DNA from: Burkholderiales bacterium 67-32
GTDB taxonomy: Bacteria > Pseudomonadota > Gammaproteobacteria > Burkholderiales > Burkholderiaceae_B
DNA length: 64,000 nucleotides
Direction of reading: 5' to 3'
NCBI GenBank assembly: GCA_001898625.1
Contig: MKUP01000023.1
Coordinates: 124,001 to 188,000, forward strand
Position numbers and translations under genes: made by a program. The notes under the pieces are model-generated. The model had not been told where the DNA came from. It searched no databases and saw nothing but the letters and a program-made list of their open reading frames with translations. This document shows positions 17,909 to 25,886 of the stretch, piece by piece. The first letter of the stretch is position 1. Every line of letters starts with the position of its first letter.

Positions 17909-20152
17909 ATGACAGTGCTAAATACATCCCCCCAGCAGTCTATTGATAATGAAGCTACCGATCAGATCGGTTTAGCTGATTTGATTGATACGTTCTTGCA
18001 ATATATCTGGTTGGTTATCGGATTCTTTGTCGTTGCCGTGATAATTGGTGTTGTCTACGCAATAGTAGCTACACCAATATATAGGGCAGATGCCCTTGTG
18101 CAAGTCGAAGAAAAAAAATCCTCCGCTTTGGGGAGTCTGCAAGAGATAGCTGACGCATTAGGCGCCAGTTCGAGCCCAGTTAGCGGCGAGGTAGAGATTC
18201 TACGATCTCGTGAAGTTGTGATGAAAGCAATCGCGGGTACCCGTGCTGATATCATCATTGAGCCGAAACGCTTTCCGGTCATTGGGGGTTGGTGGGCTCG
18301 TAAATTTAGTGGCGAAGGGATTGCAGACTCTGTGCTGGGCTTCAAGAGTTATGCATGGGGAGGAGAAAGGCTTAAGGTCGATGAATTTACTGTTCCGGAG
18401 GAAAGTTATGGAAAAGAGTTTCTCCTTCGAGTAACAGCTGACGGCTATCAACTAGAGGATGACGCTGGAAATATCGTTTGTACCGGCCGGCTCAATCAAG
18501 TAGTGGAGTTCAAGATTAATGGGCGTCCGAGTAAAGTGTTGGTGACCACTCTTGAAGCTAATGTAGGAACGGAGTTTGCTGTAACTCGCAAGGCGGCAGT
18601 TGATGTTTATCGAGATATCTTGCAAGATCTGTCTGTAGCTGAGGTTGGTAAACAAAGTAGCGTAATTCGTGTAAGTTATACAGATCCAAATGTTCAATTT
18701 GCACGAAATTTAGTTAATGCCATTGTTCGAGCCTATCTTACGCAAAACGTAGAACGTCGTAGTGCGGAAGCAGATCAAAGCCTAAAGTTCTTGGAACAAC
18801 AGCTCCCAGAGGTAAAGCAGGGGGTGATTCGAGCTGAGGACGCGCTTAATGCGTTTAGAACTCGAACTAATACAGTGAGTGTTGAGAAGGCTACGGATAG
18901 TCTCCTCCAACAAGCAATTGAAGCCGAGAAGGCTCGTTTGCAACTTCAGTTAAAGCGAGATGAGCTGCGTCAACGTTATCGCCCGGAACATCCTGAATTA
19001 CGGGCAATTGAGGCGCAACTGGCCGAGGTGGAAAGAGAGGGAGGGGCGATCAATGAACAAGTCAATCGCCTGCCTGCGGCTCAACGGGATTTACTCCGAT
19101 TGCAGCGTGACGCCGACGTAAGCAATGAACTCTATGTAGCATTATTGAATAATGCACAGCAGCTGAAGGTGGCCAAGGCTGGAACTGTTGGAAATGTTCG
19201 AATTATTGATTTTGCTGTACAAGATACAAAGCCGGTAGCTCCGAAGAAAGTCATTGTAGTTGCCGGTTCTGCTTTAGCCGGAATGCTATTGGGCATTCTT
19301 ACTGCATTCGTTGCACGTCTCCTGCGTCCTACGGTTCGGGACATTGCGGAAGTAGAAAGGGCGACAGGCCTTGTCGCTTATGCGAGTATTCCTGAGAGTC
19401 TTGCCCAGGAAAGGCTAGATTCAAATAAGCGGGATAAAAAGGGTAAACAACACATTATCGAGGGAAGGAACCAGTTGCTGGCGGTCCTGCAACCCGACGA
19501 CCCTGCAATAGAAAGCTTGCGCTCGCTGCGGACTGGGTTGCCTTTTGCTCTTATGGGCGCTGCGAATAAAAATATTGTAATTAGCGGTGCTACGGCTTCC
19601 CTTGGGAAAAGTTTTATCTCGGCCAATTTAAGCGTCCTACTGGCTTCCGCTGGCAAGCGGGTGCTGCTTGTTGAAACTGATATGCGCCGCCCTCAACTGG
19701 GGGCCTATTTCGGATATACAAAGGTTCAGGGGCTCTCCGATGTCCTGGCCGGAGTGACGAATTTTGACCAAGTCGTTCGCCGTGAAGAGATCTTAGGGGG
19801 TAGTGTGGATGTGTTGCCTTCTGGCCAGACGCCTCCAAACCCGGGTGAACTGTTGCTTAGCCCTGCGTTTGCTGAATTGGTTTCAGACATTCAGGGACGT
19901 TACGATCATGTCATTTTTGATTCCGCGCCGATCCTCCCGGTAGGGGACACTCTTGCTGTAGCTCGGTTTGCTGCTACGGTCTTTATGGTCGTCCGAGCAG
20001 AACAAAGTACGGTCGGAGAGGTAAGAGATGCTGCGAGGAAGCTACAATCGGCTGGTGTTGCAGTTAAAGGATTGATATTTAATGGCATCAAAAGGCGCCG
20101 AATTGGATATGGGTACGCTTATAAATATTATTATGGCTACGGCGCCAAGTAA
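17909..20152 (+). CDS. wzc: Polysaccharide co-polymerase and tyrosine autokinase Wzc
   Basis: Inner-membrane chain-length regulator fused to a BY-kinase. It has 747 residues. An N-terminal Wzz domain with a membrane span near 30-55 is followed by a long periplasmic coiled-coil part with GNVR-like sequence (LPAAQRDLLRLQRDADVSNE). A second span near 448-470 precedes a cytoplasmic kinase with Walker A SGATASLGKSFISAN, Walker A' LLVETDMRRPQL and Walker B HVIFDSAPILP. The C-terminus carries seven tyrosines (YGYAYKYYYGYGAK), the autophosphorylated cluster that Wzb would dephosphorylate. The set Wza-Wzb-Wzc defines a group-1-type (Wzy-dependent) capsule export system. Confidence 0.96.
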   Translation: MTVLNTSPQQSIDNEATDQIGLADLIDTFLQYIWLVIGFFVVAVIIGVVYAIVATPIYRADALVQVEEKKSSALGSLQEIADALGASSSPVSGEVEILRSREVVMKAIAGTRADIIIEPKRFPVIGGWWARKFSGEGIADSVLGFKSYAWGGERLKVDEFTVPEESYGKEFLLRVTADGYQLEDDAGNIVCTGRLNQVVEFKINGRPSKVLVTTLEANVGTEFAVTRKAAVDVYRDILQDLSVAEVGKQSSVIRVSYTDPNVQFARNLVNAIVRAYLTQNVERRSAEADQSLKFLEQQLPEVKQGVIRAEDALNAFRTRTNTVSVEKATDSLLQQAIEAEKARLQLQLKRDELRQRYRPEHPELRAIEAQLAEVEREGGAINEQVNRLPAAQRDLLRLQRDADVSNELYVALLNNAQQLKVAKAGTVGNVRIIDFAVQDTKPVAPKKVIVVAGSALAGMLLGILTAFVARLLRPTVRDIAEVERATGLVAYASIPESLAQERLDSNKRDKKGKQHIIEGRNQLLAVLQPDDPAIESLRSLRTGLPFALMGAANKNIVISGATASLGKSFISANLSVLLASAGKRVLLVETDMRRPQLGAYFGYTKVQGLSDVLAGVTNFDQVVRREEILGGSVDVLPSGQTPPNPGELLLSPAFAELVSDIQGRYDHVIFDSAPILPVGDTLAVARFAATVFMVVRAEQSTVGEVRDAARKLQSAGVAVKGLIFNGIKRRRIGYGYAYKYYYGYGAK

Positions 20153-20181
20153 GTTTGTAGGAAGAACCCCTCTCTTAAGAG

Positions 20182-21357
20182 TTGGTGAAATGGTGTCAAC
20201 TACTCTCATGGCGTTTTAGCGTGTTTGGCTTATTCACATTCCTCACGACTACATTCGTCATATCGCAAGCGGCTAATATATTATTAGTTCCGCTTGCGAT
20301 TATCCGCTTACTGCGTGGCGGCCTCGCATCTAATCGTATGTCCGGAGCCCAGAAGATTGGCTGGGGACTGCTAATCGTTGCGGCCTTAGTGACGACGATA
20401 GTATTTACGTTTGGGCGCCCCGTCATCGAAAATTATGAAAATTCAATTGCGGCCGGTTTTCCGTATATTTTATTGATTATCTTAAGTTTAATTGTTGGTT
20501 GGGGATTCAAAAAAAGTGATCTAAAAATAATCCTAGTATGCGTCATTGTTGAGATATTCGTCGGCATAGCCGAATATATCTACGGGATACCCTCGTTTTT
20601 TGGTGTTCAGAACATGGGGGATACAATGATAGGAGATACTGATCTCTTGTATTTCAATAGAGTGTTCGGGCTGAGCCTGAACTCAAGCGTCTATGCTTTT
20701 AAGGTAATGTTGGGGTTGGTAATTCTGCTATATTTAGATAAAGAATTATCACGTAAAGTTTTCTTATTTGCATCCGCCTTGATTGCCGCTGGCTTTGTAA
20801 CATCTTTTAATCGGACGGCAATCATTGCTGCAGTTGTAGGGGTAGCAATTCACTATAGAAAGAACTGGCGGGTCTGGTTATGGGGTATTCCGGCGGCGCT
20901 AATCGCCTTAGTTGCCGTTGCTCCATACCTGATGGAGAATTTTACTCGAGGACGAGATGAGTTTGACTGGTCAGGGCGAGACGTTGTTTTTGCAAATTTC
21001 CTCTCGTTTCTGAATGATCATTTTTTCTTCGGGAATGCTACTAGAAAAGTCTGGCTGTACTTAAACGGCGACTTGTACCACGCGCATAACTCGTATCTAG
21101 AGTTAGTGGCTTCAAATGGTATGATTATATCGCTCATTTTTTTGGCCGGATATTATCTTGTCTTGTTAAGAGGGCGGCTTTCGTTGGCTGCTCCGATACT
21201 CATCTATTCTCTCTTTCAGTATGGAATATTTTGGGGCTTGGTTTTTCATGACATCGTTTTTGCTGCGTTAATGTTCCACGCACTGCGTGAGCATCGTCAG
21301 AAAGCCCGAGAAATAAAGAAAATAATATCACCTCAATATCTAGCTCAAGAGACCTGA
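20182..21357 (+). CDS. wzy: O-antigen ligase/polymerase-like membrane protein (Wzy candidate)
   Basis: Polytopic inner-membrane protein of about 391 residues with roughly ten hydrophobic segments. The periplasmic motif DLYHAHNSYLELVASNGM, near residue 305, is the conserved H-x3-S-Y/F-L-E block of the Wzy_C/WaaL family. In a locus with one flippase and Wza/Wzb/Wzc it is the best candidate for the capsule polymerase, though a ligase cannot be excluded from sequence. No ATG start is available: TTG at 20182 or GTG at 20185 follow an AAGAG, and GTG at 20221 is another option. Very AT-rich DNA. Confidence 0.8.
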   Translation: MVKWCQLLSWRFSVFGLFTFLTTTFVISQAANILLVPLAIIRLLRGGLASNRMSGAQKIGWGLLIVAALVTTIVFTFGRPVIENYENSIAAGFPYILLIILSLIVGWGFKKSDLKIILVCVIVEIFVGIAEYIYGIPSFFGVQNMGDTMIGDTDLLYFNRVFGLSLNSSVYAFKVMLGLVILLYLDKELSRKVFLFASALIAAGFVTSFNRTAIIAAVVGVAIHYRKNWRVWLWGIPAALIALVAVAPYLMENFTRGRDEFDWSGRDVVFANFLSFLNDHFFFGNATRKVWLYLNGDLYHAHNSYLELVASNGMIISLIFLAGYYLVLLRGRLSLAAPILIYSLFQYGIFWGLVFHDIVFAALMFHALREHRQKAREIKKIISPQYLAQET

Positions 21358-21434
21358 GGTTGTTTGGCAGTTCGTCAGAGTAGAGCATCGGCGGCTAGTT
21401 TTTTTCAGTCAACGGAGCCTATCACGATCGAAGG

Positions 21435-22859
21435 TTATTTAATGCTGCGGCTTACTTCAATCCATTTTTCGGCGTAGGGAATTTTTCTCATAATAATTAC
21501 GCTATCTGGGGTAAGGTGGATATTTGAAGCGTTTTGGAGCACAAATGTACTGCTATTGACGAGAGTTGTATTGCTGTTTTGAGCAATGAGGACTACTTGT
21601 TGATTGCTCGTTCCGTTGAGCAGATTGGTTAAGTATGTAGTGGATGTATTGTTCAAAATGAGAGTATTTACTCCATCAATTCTTGGTGTTTGATCGCCAT
21701 CTCTTGAAACAATGGCTGGCATCGAGGTTTGACGGATACTAAATCCTACCGATGAAGCTTCGGCAATGACAGTTCTAGTAGAAGTAGAAACGAATTGAAT
21801 TGCTCCATCGGTGATCGTGACTTGAGGAGTGGTAGCGCTAACTCCTCCCTGGAGCGTCGTGGGAAGAAAATTTAGAGTGATGTTTTTCTTCTTGCCCGTT
21901 GGTTCAAAGGTAATTACATACTGCTGCTCATCCTCAGGAGCTTGCCTAAGTCGCATGAAAGTGCCAGGCTGAGGCTGGCTATTGATACCGATTCGTCCCA
22001 GGTCATCGATTCTGAAGACCGTTGCATCATAATTAAAATCGACATATTCCCAATCTATTCCGCCGTCTGAGTTTATGCCCGCAGTATGAGTGGGGGGGCT
22101 TGAGCCAGTTTTGCCTGAGCTGGATGCTTTATAAAAGCGAAATTGGTGAAAGCAATATTCGCCGGTATTCACATTCTCACCTTGCTTCCACCTCCAATAG
22201 CCTCCGTTCGGCAAGGTTCCCGCAAGTGCAGCTGAAGGAGCGAGCTTGCGCATGGCTAGCGCCCAGCGCTCGCCATATAAAGAAAATTCCACGCACCCGA
22301 TGTTTCGGCGGAGCTTTGGAAGAGCTCCTTTAACCATATTGCCACCGGTCCAGTAGAGCGCCGCTACTTTGTTTTTTGCTGAGGCGCTACCTGCAAGGCC
22401 CGAGTTATCCAAAACAATTGCGGCATTATGTCCCGAGCTTACCATCAATGAATAATCATAGGAGGCTGTAGGGTCTCCTTTATCAAAATATCCGATGACA
22501 TTCGCGCCTGGGTATCCTCCATTTACCAATGATTGATCTTCGAAGACCGCCTCAACGGGAACATCTGATGATTCTTGCACTGCACTACGGTCGTAGATAA
22601 CTCCGTAAGGAATGCGAACTAATCCTCTTCCAGATTTACCTAAAGATTTCGCCGCGTCAATTACTGCCCGAGTATTATCTGCATCAGGAGCAGGATTGTA
22701 GCTAGGCATATCAAAAACGGAACGAACGTTAGATCGTTCTGAGCTACCTAGCGGCGGATTTTGCTGCGAGTTAGCATCGGAGTGTTTAAGAAGCCCGGCA
22801 GCGCCCACCGCACCGGATAAAACACCGAGGATATGATCTAAGAATGACCGCCGCTTCAT
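21435..22859 (-). CDS. Tat-exported beta-helix-like protein, possible polysaccharide lyase/depolymerase
   Basis: A 474-residue protein of unknown function. From the ATG at 22859 it starts MKRRSFLDHILGVLSG, a twin-arginine signal, so export in folded form is likely. Residues about 50-95 (DADNTRAVIDAAKSLGKSG, then LVRIPYGV) resemble the opening of pectate-lyase-3/tail-spike beta-helices. The C-terminal 90 residues are rich in short beta repeats with Asn/Ser/Thr (LILNNTSTTYLTNLL, VVLIAQNSNTTLVNSSTF, LQNASNIHLTPDSVI). No catalytic motif was recognised. It is the last gene of the minus-strand island and converges on wzy. Capsule trimming or surface display is inference; an ATG at 22877 is an alternative start. 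Confidence 0.6.
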   Translation of the reverse strand: MKRRSFLDHILGVLSGAVGAAGLLKHSDANSQQNPPLGSSERSNVRSVFDMPSYNPAPDADNTRAVIDAAKSLGKSGRGLVRIPYGVIYDRSAVQESSDVPVEAVFEDQSLVNGGYPGANVIGYFDKGDPTASYDYSLMVSSGHNAAIVLDNSGLAGSASAKNKVAALYWTGGNMVKGALPKLRRNIGCVEFSLYGERWALAMRKLAPSAALAGTLPNGGYWRWKQGENVNTGEYCFHQFRFYKASSSGKTGSSPPTHTAGINSDGGIDWEYVDFNYDATVFRIDDLGRIGINSQPQPGTFMRLRQAPEDEQQYVITFEPTGKKKNITLNFLPTTLQGGVSATTPQVTITDGAIQFVSTSTRTVIAEASSVGFSIRQTSMPAIVSRDGDQTPRIDGVNTLILNNTSTTYLTNLLNGTSNQQVVLIAQNSNTTLVNSSTFVLQNASNIHLTPDSVIIMRKIPYAEKWIEVSRSIK

Positions 22860-23054
22860 GAGAAGTCTCCTGTCCAAATATCCTATAGGAATCGGTGCTT
22901 AAATTATAGGAAATTTTACCTTGGGAAAAGATCTGCTTTTAGCCAAGTCGAATGACCACGATGGAGAAGCTTATCGATAACCAAAAGGCGTTCTCACTGG
23001 CAACTCATGTAGGGTTTGTTCTTAGCGCACCAGTAAAGCAATGTAGGTGCTTTT

Positions 23055-24017
23055 CTAGAAAGCTACCTTCTGCGAAGGGTCATGTAGATCGTTCACTCTC
23101 TGAAACTCTACATTCGACAATGTGAGAAGTGCTCGCTTTATTAGCGGCCAATGTGAGAACTTTGTTGGATCGAATTCATCCGGTTGGAGTACTTGAATTC
23201 GCGTTTCGGGAAACAGCGCACTGAGTGAAAAAATAGCTGTAGAGCAGATGGAAATGACAGTAGAGGGTTGCCATGCCTCCTTTAAGAAAAATAACTCAAT
23301 TCCCATCGGAGGATGTACGACAGTGACATTCGGTATTTGTTCCACTCTCTCTATTACATCTAAGGGCTCTGCCCGGTGCGCGATATAGACTAAGGAAGAG
23401 CAGATACTTGAAGCCAATTCGGAGATAAATTTGATATAGGCTTCTTGTGAAATGCTTTCAGAACTAAATAATTCTTGCCCGATAAAAATTATCGAGTCTC
23501 TTTTTGAAATCGAATAGCGGCGTCTTAGGGCCGAAAATTTATTCTTGGTTATGTTCTGGCCACCAAATGGTGGAATGTCAAAAATAGTATACAAAGCTGT
23601 CGGCCGTCGCTTTGTTTGTAACTCATCCTGGACGAGAAACGTTGCCACACCATCATCCAACAAGACTAATTGATTCTTTCTGAATAAGCGGGATAGCACC
23701 TGTAATACATTGGAGTAATAACTGCCAATAAAAACATTCTCATATGAGCGCGCAGCCAACAGAAGATATTTAGGTGCTGACTTCAGGAAATCTTGCCATC
23801 TATGCTTTCTAATGAGAAGCGAACAGTCCGGCCGAAGATCAAGTTCGTCAGCTAATCTCTGGAGTTGTAAATCGTTACGGCCGACGCCACTATATCGCAG
23901 GCATAGTTTAAATGGACGCCGAAAATAAACAATGGCTTCATACGCGCAGAGTAACTGAAAGGGGGTCTCTACGATATAGAGATCAGGCCTAGCTGAATGG
24001 AGTGAGGGAAAAATCAT
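23055..24017 (-). CDS. Sialyltransferase-like glycosyltransferase (GT52/polysialyltransferase type)
   Basis: Probable GT-B glycosyltransferase of 320 residues that uses a CMP-nonulosonate donor. The N-terminus LYIVETPFQLLCAYEAI matches the TPxQLLxAxEA opening of GT52-type sialyltransferases. LVLLDDGVATF resembles the conserved acidic DDG loop. YIAHRAEPLDVI followed by MGIELFFL and VISICSTAIFSLSALFP fits the C-terminal HP/R-E and S-T motifs of the group. It lies at the end of the pseudaminic-acid operon, so transfer of pseudaminic acid (or a derivative) to the repeat unit is the simplest role. The assignment rests on motif reading and is moderate. Confidence 0.62.
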   Translation of the reverse strand: MIFPSLHSARPDLYIVETPFQLLCAYEAIVYFRRPFKLCLRYSGVGRNDLQLQRLADELDLRPDCSLLIRKHRWQDFLKSAPKYLLLAARSYENVFIGSYYSNVLQVLSRLFRKNQLVLLDDGVATFLVQDELQTKRRPTALYTIFDIPPFGGQNITKNKFSALRRRYSISKRDSIIFIGQELFSSESISQEAYIKFISELASSICSSLVYIAHRAEPLDVIERVEQIPNVTVVHPPMGIELFFLKEAWQPSTVISICSTAIFSLSALFPETRIQVLQPDEFDPTKFSHWPLIKRALLTLSNVEFQRVNDLHDPSQKVAF

Positions 24018-24070
24018 ATGTCAAATTAGGTACTAAACTTATTCGTTGCGCAAGACAATGTTCATTTGCT

Positions 24071-24568
24071 TCATAAAAATTTTTCCTGGGCTTTTAGCGA
24101 GAAATAGTGATTCTCATCTCGATATCGGAATGGCACTGCAGGATTACCGCCAGCTATCGCAAGTGGGGGGATAGATCGTGCAACTACTGCTCCTGCTTGA
24201 ATAATTGCGCCTTCACCAATTCGAACCCCGGGAAGAATAAGCACATCAAGCCCGACCCAAACGTTGTCTCCAATATGTACATCTCTTACAACGATCTCTT
24301 CGCTGTATGGTAAGGATGAACCGTGATGATTATCGTTCTGCGTCAAGATTTTGAGACCACGCCCAGAGTGGAAATTGCTGCCGATATGAACGGTGCCAGC
24401 GCCATATGTCGTAACACCATTGAAATGTATATTCTTGCCAAAGACCATTCTGGAGCCAAACCGAGAGTATCCATTTATTCTGATGTCGGGATTTCGGCCT
24501 TGACGTCCTGCAAGGAAAGTGAATAGAAGGTGAGCTATTTTTCGGAGGAGAGCAATCAATTTATTCAT
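24071..24568 (-). CDS. Hexapeptide-repeat acyltransferase (WbbJ/CysE-like)
   Basis: Left-handed beta-helix O- or N-acyltransferase of 165 residues from the ATG at 24568. The hexapeptide repeats run through IHFNGVTTYGAGTVHIGS and VHIGDNVWVGLDVLILPGVR to IGEGAIIQAGAVVARSIPP, ending in the AGGNPAVPFRYR signature of the maltose/chloramphenicol acetyltransferase-type group. In this locus it would O-acetylate a sugar of the repeat, probably with acetyl-CoA. Its start overlaps the wzx stop by 8 bp, so the pair is coupled. The acceptor is unknown. Confidence 0.85.
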   Translation of the reverse strand: MNKLIALLRKIAHLLFTFLAGRQGRNPDIRINGYSRFGSRMVFGKNIHFNGVTTYGAGTVHIGSNFHSGRGLKILTQNDNHHGSSLPYSEEIVVRDVHIGDNVWVGLDVLILPGVRIGEGAIIQAGAVVARSIPPLAIAGGNPAVPFRYRDENHYFSLKAQEKFL

Positions 24569-25829
24569 GATTCCTGGAACCAAAAAAAATCCAAGGCATC
24601 GACTGAACGTTAGCAGCTAATATCCAGGTGACAAGAAAAAGAAAGCCATTTGCTGCCATGAATGCTTGGGCTACACCGACTCCTCCTTGAGTTGGTGTGA
24701 GGATTAAGGACAAAACAACGCTCAAGACGCAACTGCCAACCGTTGCTAACGCTAGTCTTCCCGTTTTTTGGTGATAGAAAAGATAATTAGTCACTAAGAA
24801 ATACATGCTATTGAGGGCTGACCCCGCGATAAGCCAAGGCAGGTACGCTATCGTTCCTATGTAGTTCTGGCCGAGCAACATCCCAATAAAGGGAGGTAAT
24901 GAAAAAAAGTAAATTATGGACCCAGTAAATATAAGAAGGAAATTTAAATATGTTCCAATGACTATCTTCTTCTTCAGTTGAAGTGATTGTGACCCGGAAA
25001 GGATTTTATATAGCCACGGGGCATAAGCTTGGTTAACAGCACTTGCAACGATAGTTATCGCTCCTGCAAGTTGTGCTGCTACCATATAAAGTCCAACCTC
25101 ATGTAAATCTGCGACATCTCTCAGTATTAATCTTGTTAGGAAAACCATGCTGATGGCGCTGATGCCGTGGGGTAGCAATGGCAATCCAAACTTCAAAATT
25201 TCTTGGGCGTAAACGGAGTTCCACCTAAATGATATTTCCCGCTTTGAAAAAAGGGAAAAAAAGATTCCGGAACCAGCTAGAAAAACAGCGATAAATTGTC
25301 CCCATACACGGCCTTCCCACCCAATGCCAGCTCCGATGATCAGCCCAACGGATATTGTCATTATTAGCACAGTGACGCTATTCTGAAATACGGTGTAACG
25401 TAAAGCTTCACCTTTTGCTTGAGCTAATTTTAATTCAACATCAATGTAAAGCTGAAAGACGCTACAAAGTAAGGCAATGCAAAAAACGGTGAAAGTTAAG
25501 TCCGTATAGGAACGAATCTGCACTTTAAAAAGAAGGCCGAGCGTAAAAATTAGAGTTGCAGCTATCGCTGACAAAATTACGCCGGTACCAATGTAGTCAG
25601 GCAACGCTAAGGATTCTTGCTTAAAGTAACGAACGTTAATTGCTGCTGGAAGGAAGAGGCTAACAACTATCGTTAAGATGCTCAGAGTACTTTGAAAAAT
25701 TGCCACCATGCCCATGTCGGCAGGGCTTAAATATCTTGTAAAGATGGGGATGAGAAGGAAAGGAATAGCACTATTTAGCCCATTTCCAAAAATATAAGTG
25801 GCAGCTCTAGCTAGTAGGCCCTTGAGCAT
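24561..25829 (-). CDS. wzx: Oligosaccharide flippase Wzx
   Basis: Polytopic membrane protein of 422 residues with about twelve hydrophobic segments, of the polysaccharide-biosynthesis/MATE-like flippase group. The N-terminus ATYIFGNGLNSAIPFLLIPI followed by FTRYLSPADMGMVA is the Wzx hallmark. It would move the undecaprenyl-linked repeat unit across the inner membrane for Wzy. It is the only flippase in the window, supporting one Wzx/Wzy polymer from this locus. AT-rich, 57 bp after the amidotransferase gene. Confidence 0.93.
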   Translation of the reverse strand: MLKGLLARAATYIFGNGLNSAIPFLLIPIFTRYLSPADMGMVAIFQSTLSILTIVVSLFLPAAINVRYFKQESLALPDYIGTGVILSAIAATLIFTLGLLFKVQIRSYTDLTFTVFCIALLCSVFQLYIDVELKLAQAKGEALRYTVFQNSVTVLIMTISVGLIIGAGIGWEGRVWGQFIAVFLAGSGIFFSLFSKREISFRWNSVYAQEILKFGLPLLPHGISAISMVFLTRLILRDVADLHEVGLYMVAAQLAGAITIVASAVNQAYAPWLYKILSGSQSLQLKKKIVIGTYLNFLLIFTGSIIYFFSLPPFIGMLLGQNYIGTIAYLPWLIAGSALNSMYFLVTNYLFYHQKTGRLALATVGSCVLSVVLSLILTPTQGGVGVAQAFMAANGFLFLVTWILAANVQSMPWIFFGSRNHE

Positions 25830-25886
25830 ATGAATTCAATCCAGCGAATAATCTGCGTAAACACGAGGTAGGCCTTTCGGTAAATT

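Noticed and set aside
21358-21434. Possible intrinsic terminator between wzy and the convergent beta-helix gene
   Set aside because: There is a T-run near 21400 but no convincing GC-rich stem before it.
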